NCBI GenBank assembly: GCA_022749755.1
Contig: CM040449.1
Location: forward strand, 806,001 to 870,000
Reading direction: 5' to 3'
DNA: 64,000 bases
From: Azadirachta indica
Taxonomy: Eukaryota > Streptophyta > Magnoliopsida > Sapindales > Meliaceae
Part shown: one piece after another, positions 47,723 through 64,000 of the stretch
Position numbering within the stretch: the first letter of the stretch is position 1
Layout of the letters: every line of letters begins with the position of its first letter
Program-made: the position numbers and the translations under genes
The notes under the pieces: generated by a model
The model's database searches: none
Told to the model about the DNA's origin: nothing
What the model saw: only the letters and a program-made list of their open reading frames with translations

Positions 47723-50700
47723 TTATGATTCATTAGCCACTGAAGAGTCCTCTGCATTATTATTATTATTATTATTCCTCAACCGCCGCATAACTCCTCC
47801 ATCATTATCATTATAACGCCTCACTCGATCAATAATCTCATATCTATTCCCCTGTTTCCGTCTATCATCATCTTCACCACCTTCATATTTACATCCCCTA
47901 CCAGGTCCACCCATTTCTGTAAATCTTCTTGGATGCATCATTGATCTAATGGAACGCACTGGATCAAATCTATGGCTTTGCCTGAACATCCTTACTGGTG
48001 ATGATTTCCTATCCCTCAAATTATCTAAACCAGAAATCCGATCTTCAAAGCGGGAATTACATAGTGGCGAGAAGCGGTTTCTTGGTGGGGAAATGAACCC
48101 TTCTTCATATTCCACTTCAGAACGCTTCTTATACGGCATCCTCACTCTATTTATTCTGGCAGACCTAAAAGTTGGTGACCTGCTGCGTCGTCTGGACCCT
48201 TCATTTCGCTCCCTCAATAAAAACCATCCATTAGGCGACCGACTTCTGGATCTTGACTGAGGTTTCTTGTAAGGTTGAACACAATGTAGTCTTTCTCCCC
48301 CAAGAGGAGAAATACTTCTTTCTCTCCTCCCTAGACGATGTTGCATATGATCATCAGTTGAATAGTTAGGTATCGGGCGGCAATAGTCCTGCCTGATGCC
48401 TCTACTATCATCTCGTAGTGGATATCTTCTAAACCTACTCCTATCAGGACTAATATCATCTCTAAGAGGTGCTGTTCCAGCATAAATATCATCCCTGTAA
48501 GCCAGTGACCTGCGATTAACAGGCCGATAAATGCTGTTTGAAGAAGAGGTCATGTGCCTTCGAAGACGGCTATCAAATCCTTCAACGCCTGTTGCTTCTA
48601 AATTTGTACGATCTGAGGCCATTACATATTCACGGCTCTCAATAACACTTCTTGGCCTAGGTCGGCCGGAACCATAAGGGACATGCCAAGGTGGTGAGTG
48701 ACGGGTATTGAAAATGTTCCCACCTGGCCGATAAACATTATTTGACGATGAGCTCATATATTTCCTGCGAACACGGTTATCAATAACACTTCTTGGTCTA
48801 GGGCGACCTGAACCATAAGGGCCATGACAAGGAGGTGACTGACGGGTATCAACCATGTGGCCACCTCCTGGGCTTCTGCGACGCATGTGCAAAGCAAATC
48901 TATCCCTTCCCATAAATCTGTTTGCATCTGTGTCCCTTTCTGGCCGAGGACATAAATCATCAAAATTCTCAGACCTGAAACATAAGATTAGTTAGCAACA
49001 ACCCATTTAAAAAAGATGCATAAGAAAAGTTATTCATTGGATCCACAAAATTACCCGCTTCTTGGAAGAACATCGGAATATGATACTCTTGACCCAACCA
49101 CTCTAGAAGTTAAATCTTTGCCATTTGACACATCCTCACAATCAGCATGTTTCTTCATTTTGCTACCATCAACTGCTTTTGAGCTTCGGGCCTCACAGCT
49201 TGTTAAAGAATCTCCTAAAGCATCTCCTACAGCACATTGTTCAGATTTTTCAGTCACATCACCAGAACCTGGGCTAGACACAGTCTCAAGCTTTCTTTTA
49301 TTATCAGTATCTTCACCTTCAATAATACAGTATCTTTCTCCATCACCTTCGGAATCATAGTCCACTTGTTCAATTTCTGCACCCTCGCAATTATTTTCCT
49401 CCTCCCAGCAATGTACATTTGAATCTCTTAATTCCCCATCCTCAAACTGAGAATCATAACCATCCTGTAATTCCCCAGAATTTTCCATGCAAACTATGTT
49501 AACCTTGTCATCTTGGGAAGTGTCTGACTCATATACATCATCACAAGGTTCTTCCACATCAGTCTTATAAGAGCTATTAGTTGGACCATTAGCTCCACAA
49601 TCGTCATGAGTACTAAGTCCACGTCCTGTATCAATTGTATCGGAGACAACTCCAGAAGGCATATGCACCAGTTTGTCAGACCGAACATGCAGTGAAGAAT
49701 CAATCTCAACTTTTCTACTCTCGGTTACGAAAGGTTGGACTTCTTTCATAGATTCACTGGATGTAGCTACACCTTCACACATGGATGAAGGATTGTTAAC
49801 ACCCACTTCCTCAGCTCTGCTTGCAGGCTCTACCATGGGAAACACAGGTTCAGGTGGTCGACAGTTCTCCACACTCTTTGTCTCTTGAGGAGCACTTTTG
49901 TCATTGCGTAAGCTAGATGCTATAGCAGAATCTTCACCGTCCTCCTTTGATGTATTCCTGTCAACCTGACAAGGAACTCTATCTGGCGCTGGCACACGAG
50001 TAGAAGCAACATCATACTTCTCCACATGAACACTTTCTGCACAAACAGATTTATCTTCTTGTATGCCAGAAACACGATATTCTGCCTTCTCCTCAGTGTT
50101 GGGAGGCAAAGTATTGCTTGCCATATTGTTTGGGCAGGAAATGTTATCTATGCTTGGAAATAAGCTCACGACCTGGCTGGAAGCTTTAGGATCAGCATCA
50201 TATTCATCACAGATGCTGTCAAGGTGAGAGCTAGCTTCCAATTGATTGTCCTCTCTGTCTGATCCACAGCACAAGCCTCTCAAATCTGAAGATGCCTGGG
50301 TCTTCTCTTGTGCTTTGGGCGGAGCAACTCTATCTACCATATCATTGTGTGCAGCATCTTTAGTTTCCTTCTCTGAGCCATAACCTTCTAAAAGATGCAG
50401 CTTTCCACTCCCAAGCACTGGAGTACCTTCTAAATCTTTTGTTTGAGAACTAGCACTCACGCTGTCACAAGGTTGCTCCCAAGCATCCATCACAACATTC
50501 AAATCCCAATGTAGCCTTGAAGGAGCCGACATTTCAACTGTATTGTTGTCCTTCTGACCAGAAGAATTTTGCGCAAAATCAGAGGTTGTATCTTGAAAAG
50601 AAGAATCTTCTATTCTATCTTCATCTATCATATCACTTAGGGAGCAATTGGCTGTTTTGGGCGATGCAACAGTTTCTTCCATTGGCATTGCAGAATGATT

Positions 50701-51353
50701 TTCTTCTTGTAAGAACTCCTCCACCTCAGGCTTCTCCTCACGGTGGTGAACATCAGCATCAAAACTATCACTGCACGCAGCAGCTGCAAGCATCTCAATA
50801 CCAGAGAAGTCTTCTCTATAACCATGCTTGCCATTTACTGAATCCGATTGCCTTACATCAACTACACCAGCACTGATAACATCCTCACTAGAAGCATTAA
50901 CTACCAAAAGAAGTCTATTTTCATTTGAATTTGAACCAGACCGTGGACCTGAAGCACGTTGAACCACTTCATTGTGGGATGGGGTCCGAGGCGGGGGAGA
51001 TGGAGATCGAAAGTTAAATTTCCTTTTCTTGATGGGCACGTGCTCTATTTTGCCACTGAAACGTTGTCCAATCTGCCAGAGACAGGAAATTGAAATCTTG
51101 AGATAAAAGGTAATACAAGAACAGAATTCAAAAGCACGAACTAAGACAAGATAATAACCTTCTCAGATTCTGACACTGTTGTTTCCCCGGCCCTTCTGTG
51201 ATTATTATCAGCTAGCTCCATGCCCACCATCAAGTTTTTAGTAACCAGTTTCCTGGTACGTCTTGTCGAGCTCCTATTCCCTTTAGATGCCTTCTTCCAA
51301 GTCAAATCAGTATTTATGAAATTTGTAAGTTCTAGGCCTGCTGTGCTGATCAT
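47723..51353 (-). CDS. Large acidic then arginine/serine-rich plant protein of unknown function
   Basis: Three coding exons, phases consistent: 51353-51159, 51072-49055, 48974-47723 (1154 aa). The N-terminal third begins MISTAGLELTNFINTDLTWK and has basic KKRKFNFRSPSPPPRTPSHN. The middle is long, acidic and Ser-rich with no known fold (FEDGELRDS, DYDSEGDGERYCIIEGED). The C-terminus is Arg/Ser/Pro-rich with SR-type bits (SRSRSRSPNGW, RRRSRSPTF) and two copies of a SPP.H.PYGSGRPRPRSVI unit. I recognise it only as a conserved plant family, often labelled dentin-sialophosphoprotein-like. Composition suggests a nuclear, disordered, RNA-related protein, but that is inference. Confidence 0.8.
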
Positions 51354-52560
51354 GCCGTTGCTCTTTGATTTCCACTTGACACCAAGGTAGAGGGAAATTC
51401 CCCCAGTTCAAAAACACGATCGTGTCTGAGAAAGGTAACATAAAGCTTCAATTAGTATATACCAACATTGCAATTATCACAACACCACTGCTATACGGAT
51501 AGCAACACAATATAATAGTATTTTCGTAGCATGTCTTTTTTTAAAAAAATTTCTTTTGAGTACTCAAAGCTCTCCAATCCTAGCCCAAGAAGCATCAAAC
51601 AATAGCCTCAGAAGAACTGTATTCAACTCCCATATTGACTTGATTGAACTTCTATATATCCCCTGGCATCTAATTAGCAGATTTGTAAAACAATCAATAA
51701 GGTGGCCTCTTAAACATGTCCCTCACCTTAGACCATACGTAAAACTCTTTTTCCTAGGCTTTTACAAGATGGGAACGATAAGAATTCCTTGGCAACTTAC
51801 CATAAGTTAGATTCCCCCAATCTTGACAGATTTTTGATATTGAAGAATCTCGCAGATGATTACAGCAGTAAAATATAAAATTCAGATCTCGAAATATAAC
51901 AAAACATCTAGTCGACCTAGTAGACAACATGCTATGAAGCTCAAAAGCTGATAACAAGACTGCCAGCGTATGCCTCAATAGGCGAGGCAGATCGTGTTAA
52001 ACAGATTTGGCAAGCAAAAACTTCCTCAATTCAGAATGTAGTAGCTTTGTGGAATCTAACACTAGCTAATACATAAACAGAAGTTCGTAATCTTGTAGAA
52101 TCTAGCCGATGCGGCGTAACACAAATCAAAGATTCCAGAGATTTTTAGGTCTTCATGCCAGAAATCTCTCCTCTGTCGAAGGAAAAACAACCACAAACAA
52201 AGCGCAGAAATCAAAAAAGCTACTATTTTGTTATATACCTGCCTCTTCTTTACAAAAAATCGCCGCCGATTTCGACGATTCGACGGAAAACTTCCACGGA
52301 TTTAAACAAATCTTCAAATCTCGATATAGAATACTACGATCTTCCTCATCTTTGGTCTAGTTATTCACAAAACGCTTGAGTTTTATCGACGATAAAGAGA
52401 GAGCTCAATCGATGATTAACGACCGTCCAATTGACGGACCTTGATCGCAGATCTGTATACTTTCTCTTCTCTGATTATTTCTCTTCCACAGCGCCTCCAG
52501 AGCCAAATCCTTTTCTCCTCTTCCCTTCCCTATTTGGATGAGACCTAGGAGGTCTATCAT
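51354..52560 (-). other. 5'UTR, UTR intron and promoter of the acidic/RS gene
   Basis: A plausible noncoding second exon spans 51425-51354 (acceptor TTTCTCAG). A first noncoding exon could end at 52239 (donor AG|GTATATAA), giving a UTR intron of about 0.8 kb. Splice signals fit but there is no coding sequence to confirm them. Short ORFs here are not supported. Confidence 0.45.
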
Positions 52561-54822
52561 CACTACGTATTTATGATTGCCCTTCTACCGACATTGCCCT
52601 TGTTTATTTCTCATTTTGTCGATAATGCCACTCTAATACTATCTTATTTCTGCCCTTGCCAAAATTGAATGCGGAATTGCATTGCAAAATGACAAATATT
52701 AATTCTCGAAGTCTCGACTTGGTCATTAGTCAAATAGTGACTAATCAATGGGCAAATTGACTGGGTTTCTTCATGTACCACAGGAATCAGCCATGACGTG
52801 TCTTTGTATAATTGCTAACAACAGCCTATTTGCTCTTTGTTGATTGTAATCTAAGGCGACTGTTTAATTTATTTGCCGGAATCATGATGTTAATTTCTTG
52901 TTTGCAATATTTTTTATCAAGAAGAAATAGGAAAGCAGTAGGCTTCACATAATCTTTTAATGTTATCTTATACACAACTATTATAAACATTATATATACA
53001 TATATATATAGGGCAAAATCAATAATTTTTTTTTTCACATAAAATCTTATATCAATCATAAATTATTGAATATAGGCATATTCAACAATTAAAATTATAT
53101 ATAATATATATATTAATCATGCATACATTAATTATATAGTGAGATACAATATCAATCGTTAGAAGTATTTATATCTAATAATTTATAATTGATATAAGAT
53201 TTTATGTAAAAGAAAAGAGTTACTAGTCATAGCCTATATATATATATATATATATATATATAACATTTCTCAAATGACAATTGTCTATAGTCAACCTTAG
53301 AGTAACCATCAAGTATAAATAAATTTATTTAATTAATAAATGTGAATTGTATGCATGTACACTTGGCAATGACAACATCAGGGGAACGCTAAACATGATC
53401 GTTAATGATACTGGTTGACATAATTTAGGGACTGTGAATCGATAACAGTTTACAAACATTTTCCTAGTATAAATCATTATATGAGGTAAAAAAATATTTT
53501 TTTACGAAGCTTTTAATAAAATAAAAATGAATTCTAATCCACCTAATAATATTATACAAAACTTTTATTTTTGCTTAATATTATTTACTTCGATTTCACA
53601 GTTAGAAAGCCAAAATTTATCCAGCACTTTAACCTTGAGTTGTATTTCTCGAATTTTAAACATTGAATAACAGTAAAATTAAATCTACTACTGCAGACAG
53701 ATCTGCAATACCCATTAGCAATTAAGTACTTAACTTTCAATAAAGCAAATGTGAATGCATTCCCTCTTTACTGTAACATTTTTATTAATTTATTTTGATT
53801 CCCTGCTTTAAAAAAAAAAAAATTAATAATCCATTTGCGACTTTCATTTTACGGAAAGAACACGTATCAGGTCCTACTGGCTAAGAAAAGTCAAAAGATT
53901 CTCTATCTTTCCTGTCGCCGTTGCTTATTGAATGGTTCTTCTAAAGCATCTCGGCCTTCAAGTTACCGATTGGACCCACTCCAAGTTGTACTCCATTTCC
54001 ACCACCTAATATCTTGTCCCGTTTGTTCTTCCATTCTCCTACCCTCTAGTTTTCTTTAATTCTCATTGCCAACCCATCTCTCTTGTTATTTTAGAAATAA
54101 AATTCCTCTTTTCTTTATTAAAATGAAATCCTGTTTTAAAAAGATAAAAAAGTTACCGGAAAATAAATATATTTTCCCACCTCATGTTTGCTAACTCATG
54201 TTACGGTAAATGCACCCGTACATCCCACAAATATTTTCAATACTTTCAATTCTATTAAATTTTTTTAATAATTCTCAACATTTTTTTTTTTATTCTCAAC
54301 TTGAATGATGTGAAAATTTGAGAAGAAAAAAAAAAAACATAAGTAAAGTCTCTAATACTGACCGTCTTTTACATTCACTCACAAATTTTAACACATTTTT
54401 ATTATAAAACAAGCCCGTTATGATAATGATAATAAGAAATAAAATTTAACATATCACACATGATTTTAGTGCACAGTCGCACTCTGCTCGGCAAGTTTTT
54501 CACCCTATCCAGGAAGGTAAATTGCAAGGAGGAAAAAAATAAATGTAAATTTAACGAAAATTCCGCAAAATAAATAGATTAATCAAATTTCTTCACAGTG
54601 AAACTATAATTATACAGACCCCTTAGGAAAGCAAACTTGACAGAATCACTAGGCTTCAGCCATCTATGATAATCATTAAAATACATTTCCTCGCTCATTG
54701 CAATTGAAAATTGTATAATTCAAGAGAAGGCAGAAGAAGAAACCTTAACCTTTTTACGGCAGCTAGCTGCAGCGAGAAAAGCTAGTTGTTTGGATGATGA
54801 AAGACGGAGCAAGATGAAAGGC
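52561..54822. other. Intergenic region with a MITE and AT microsatellites
   Basis: No gene recognised. It contains the inverted-repeat element at 53003-53243 and an (AT)n run at about 53237-53263. The ORF at 53835-54059 has no recognisable content. The right end is 3' sequence of the prolyl-tRNA synthetase gene. Confidence 0.4.
53003..53243. mobile_element. MITE with long terminal inverted repeats
   Basis: The left arm contains ACATAAAATCTTATATCAAT (53037-53056); its reverse complement ATTGATATAAGATTTTATGT is at about 53187-53206. Similarity extends outwards to TATATATAGG(G)C at both ends and inwards through ATAAATTATT, for roughly 65-80 bp per arm. About 240 bp long, no ORF, flanked by TA-rich sequence that hides any TA target duplication. 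Confidence 0.75.
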
Positions 54823-60840
<6,018 letters not shown>

Positions 60841-61873
60841 TTATGGTGATTCAACCAACATAAAGTTGACGTGGTCAAGGTCCTTCCACTGAATTTCATG
60901 GTTTGGCGATTTTAGAGTTTGGTGAGGAGGTGGAGAGTCGAGATCGCTGAATTGATCATATTTCCAAGGAGATCGATCTTCAAACTGCAGCTCTGGCAAT
61001 TTCAAGTACCTTGGAGGACTTGCAGGCTGAAACAGAAGGAAACTAGTATGTGTTCAAGTTGCCTAAACAAAAGAGAAACAACCAAAATAAAAGAAGAAGA
61101 CTTGCAAAAGAGGAAAAAGATGAAAACTGACGTCAAATTTACTTGACTGTGAAGGCACTGACTGCTTCATGAAACCTAAAAGAAAAGTAACAAATGGAAC
61201 TTCAGTTTCTAGGCATCATCAATTGAGTCAAAATAGATGTTTAAACTTTAGTCAAGTTTGTTAACCTTTATCTAGTCCAACTGTCCTAAAAAATTCATCA
61301 ATGTCCATAGCTTTTGACCGTGCTTTGATGCATTCTTGATGATTGTGTATAAACTGTTCCTCTGCAATATCACTGAGATGCTCCTCAGCCACAACCCCCA
61401 GTTTTGCATTCAGATTCTTCTTTGGTGCCTCATGCAGATGTAGCTTCCCCGAATTTGAAATGTCAGAAAGCACTTTCCTACTACCACCACTAGTCAGTAG
61501 TTTCTCAGGTGCTTTGGTTTTGTTTTTGCTTCCATTAAACTTGATTTTAGACTTAGAGGCACCAACATCTTTCTCAGTAAAAGAGAAAATGTTCGAATTC
61601 TGCTTGTTCAATGACTGATTTGGAGTAGGCATCACAGAATTTGATAAATCACCAAGAGGCTTCCTTCCACCAAGCCCTCCTTTCCTTGGCACTTTAGAGA
61701 CATTGCTCTTGCCCCCAGCAGAAGCTCCTGTGAGATCATTCCAGTAAGACCACAAAAGCCTTGAAAATCAATGAAACTTATTTTAAAAGTTGAACATGAG
61801 GCATAGGTGGAGTACCATTGAAGTGAACATTAAAGTTCTGATCATGGATCAGACCACCCAGTTGTGATGCCAT
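60841..61873 (-). CDS. Small D-box protein, PATRONUS/securin-like (tentative)
   Basis: Four coding exons: 61873-61816, 61727-61266, 61175-61132, 61026-60841 (249 aa), all in phase. The N-terminus MASQLGGLIHDQNFNVHFNG leads to GGRKPLGDLSNS and later GSRKVLSDISNS. Both contain a perfect APC/C destruction box RxxLxxxxN (residues 41-49 and 103-111). Then follow EEQFIHNHQECIKARSKAMD, a PASPPRYLKLPEL stretch, and the end WKDLDHVNFMLVESP. The RK.L.DI.N motif followed by a FLHDH.KCIK-like motif resembles Arabidopsis PATRONUS1/2, plant securin-type protectors of centromeric cohesion. The relation rests on short motifs from memory. Confidence 0.75.
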
Positions 61874-63240
61874 TGACTATGTTTCAGAGGAAACTCAGAC
61901 AAATGCTGCAAAGACACAAAACTTATCTATCAAAAATTGAAGAATGAAGGAGACAAATATATTCATGTTACTGTTTGCATTCAACACCAAAAGAAAAAAG
62001 AACCTAACAAACAATAACTGTAACTCAAATCCCTGCATCCAAATCAACGGACAAGGTGGATTCACAAACCATAAAGTAATATGTGGTCAGGCAACTCAGC
62101 AATCCTTTAATCAATTCTCACTTTCCACTGCACTGATTTCCTTTTTAACTCTTACACTCACTGAACACTCTTTCATTCTCCCCTCTCTGAATTGTCTTTA
62201 TTAGCAAAATTAACATAAATATATCTGGACTGCAGAAATCATGTATCATACACATGAAGCATGTGATATATTGTAAGCCTGTTAAGAACTCTAATAGCAA
62301 AAAGTTAATTAAGAATCCTAATCATTTTGGTCCAGTTTATTTTCCCTAAAATATGAATGGCTACTGAAACAATATAATTGGAATCATCTAATGCAAATCC
62401 CCTGTGCCACATTAATAACCCTCCCCTCTTTTACAGTACAAAAATAACATTAAGAAAAATAGAAAGCCACAAATTCAAAACCTTTTAATCTGTATACCCT
62501 CTATAACCGTAAGTAACTTTCAATTTTTAAAACGCTGACATAAAACCCTAATCTAGAACCTTTTCTCCACATTCAAGAATGCAAATCTTTCTAAAGATTT
62601 CTCAAATCGTTCAACGATATCATATCAGTTATTACTGCATCTCATATACACACACAAAATATTACATCGTTGCATAATGAAGACTAAAAAAAATCCTATT
62701 TTTTCTGATCACTAATCCCTAGAAAGAAAAATCAAAACGGCCCACAAAATATACATAGTTATTTACAAACCTCTTCTTGATTTTTCCCTTACCTATGTTT
62801 GGTTCCCGTGAAAATCCAGGAAGAAAAACGAAAATGGACTTGGAAGCCCCTTATTAGTTTTTGCTTCCTTGGTATACTAATATAAAATCATGAAATTCTT
62901 GAACCCAAGATCAGGAAAGTATTCAAATTTGTAGTCGATTTCAACATTATAACCAAATTTTCTACGAAATACAAAACAAAATCTTCTCTCTAACCTACTT
63001 CACATCGTATCATTATATCTCCCCCGAACGCAAAAAATAAAACCCTCAAAAGTTGCCAAGGTTTGCAAAAAAGTAAAAAAAAAAAGAAACTCACAATAGA
63101 GTTTTATCGGATCTGTCTTTCTCCCTAGCTTGACTCCCTGTAAATTTTCTCGGCGTTTCCAGCAAATTTTCTTGCTTTTGATTAACAAAGTACTCTGCGA
63201 ATTTCAGTCTTAATCACAATGTTCGAAAATAAGTTCCGTT
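61874..63240 (-). other. 5'UTR and long UTR intron of the D-box gene
   Basis: Noncoding exon 2 is probably 61905-61874 (acceptor TTTGCAG) and exon 1 ends at 63095 (donor T|GTGAGTTTC), leaving an intron of about 1.19 kb at 61906-63094. This explains an otherwise gene-free stretch. ORFs at 61944-62204 and 63000-63188 are not supported. Confidence 0.55.
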
Positions 63241-63253
63241 GTGTTTGGCCCTT

Positions 63254-63263
63254 CTATTTATAG
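63254..63263 (-). promoter_or_regulatory. TATA box of the D-box gene
   Basis: CTATAAATAG on the minus strand, a strong plant TATA match. A start site about 30 bases downstream (near 63225) would begin the noncoding exon ending at 63095. Confidence 0.65.
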
Positions 63264-64000
63264 AGGGTAATGGGATTCCAACGGTAAATTTCTCTGTCTT
63301 TTACATTAATACCCTTGGGTTGGAAATAAAATGACGAGAATGCCATTTTCATTTTAAGCCGTCGGATCCGTCGCTGCTCCTTTTAATCATCCTTTTTGTT
63401 AAGGATCATTTTAAAACACAAGTATAAGGTGCACTTTTATTAGTATTCCAATTAATAATCATAAAAATAAATTAAAAAAAATATTATTAATTATCCGATT
63501 AACGTTTGATAATATCTACTTGATATTCTATTAGTATTCAATCAAATATTATAAAACAGATGGAACACGTATTACGTTGACTATATGACTACCCAAATAT
63601 GTCACAACCTACAAATTATTCAATTTGGTAGATCAAAATAATTATTTTCCTAGATATTATATTTATAATTTGGTAGATCAAAATAATTATTTTCCTAGAT
63701 ATTAAATATAAATATAAAAGAAACACCTTCCCAACCCTATGAGAGAGAAATTTTAAATTTAAATTTTTTTTTTATGGTTGCAAAATTTAAGTCAAATGAA
63801 TTAATATTGATATACGTAAATTTATAATATTTTAAAATTGAGATAGTAAAACTTTTAAATTTATTGGAGTATTTATAACAAAAGTTAAGTAAAAATTTTC
63901 AATTTAATTTTATTCAAATGTAACTCCTAACTTTTTAGTGTTAAGTTAAAAAAAATAAACACACTTAAAAAATTTAAATAATTGAAACTAAATTTTATAT
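63264..64000. other. AT-rich flank beyond the D-box promoter
   Basis: Distal promoter, then AT-rich DNA with no gene. A 38-bp unit starting AATTTGGTAGATCAAAATAA is tandemly duplicated at 63622-63659 and 63667-63704. Confidence 0.5.
63622..63704. repeat. 38-bp tandem duplication
   Basis: Two apparently identical 38-bp units with a 45-bp period, separated by ATATTTAT-like spacer sequence. Confidence 0.9.

Overview
This is nuclear DNA of a flowering plant, almost certainly a eudicot. Genes carry many short GT-AG introns, intergenic DNA is very AT-rich, and the families present are plant ones: CYP81 P450s, a MIKC*-type MADS-box gene, an A3 cyclin, a CLE peptide precursor and a dual-targeted organellar prolyl-tRNA synthetase. 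I cannot name the species. Two runs of exactly 100 N (8576-8675 and 47098-47197) are scaffold gaps.

Layout. 1-8575 holds an APD-type RING E3 ligase gene with an antisense tRNA-Arg(CCU) in an intron, a frameshifted CYP81 gene, and the first 14 codons of another CYP81 that runs into the gap. The whole block recurs almost base for base at 33428-42000, where the last CYP81 continues into a complete gene (41959-43960). Right of the first gap are a reverse-strand CYP81 5' exon (8676-9228), a CLE precursor (11304-11552) and a CYCA3 cyclin (14432-16495). 16.5-33.4 kb is AT-rich and carries an old tandem duplication: the sequence around 18.6-22.5 kb is a decayed paralogue of 25.1-30.8 kb. It includes a broken copy of the 3' half of an AGL104-like MADS gene (20.5-22.5 kb) next to the fuller gene (29425-32157), with a frameshifted CYP81 (23017-24646) between them. 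A CYP81 relic (44671-45009) is cut by a Ty1/copia LTR and its pol fragment (45010-47097).

The right third is conserved housekeeping sequence, all on the minus strand: a large acidic then arginine/serine-rich protein (47723-51353), organellar prolyl-tRNA synthetase (54823-59589), and a small D-box protein resembling PATRONUS/securin (60841-61873) with a long 5'UTR intron and a clear TATA box.

The genes do not form a pathway. The coherent theme is a CYP81 cluster expanding by tandem duplication: seven loci or fragments, of which one is visibly intact. The near-identical 8.6 kb repeat ends exactly at a gap, and three genes each carry one single-base indel, two or three of them in short homopolymers. 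Assembly artefact (haplotig duplication, uncorrected indels) therefore has to be weighed against biology. I found no clearly new molecular system; the most unusual items are the duplicated block, the layered MADS-relic/transposon region, the 16-nt micro-exon, the degenerate minisatellite and the non-canonical CLE peptide.
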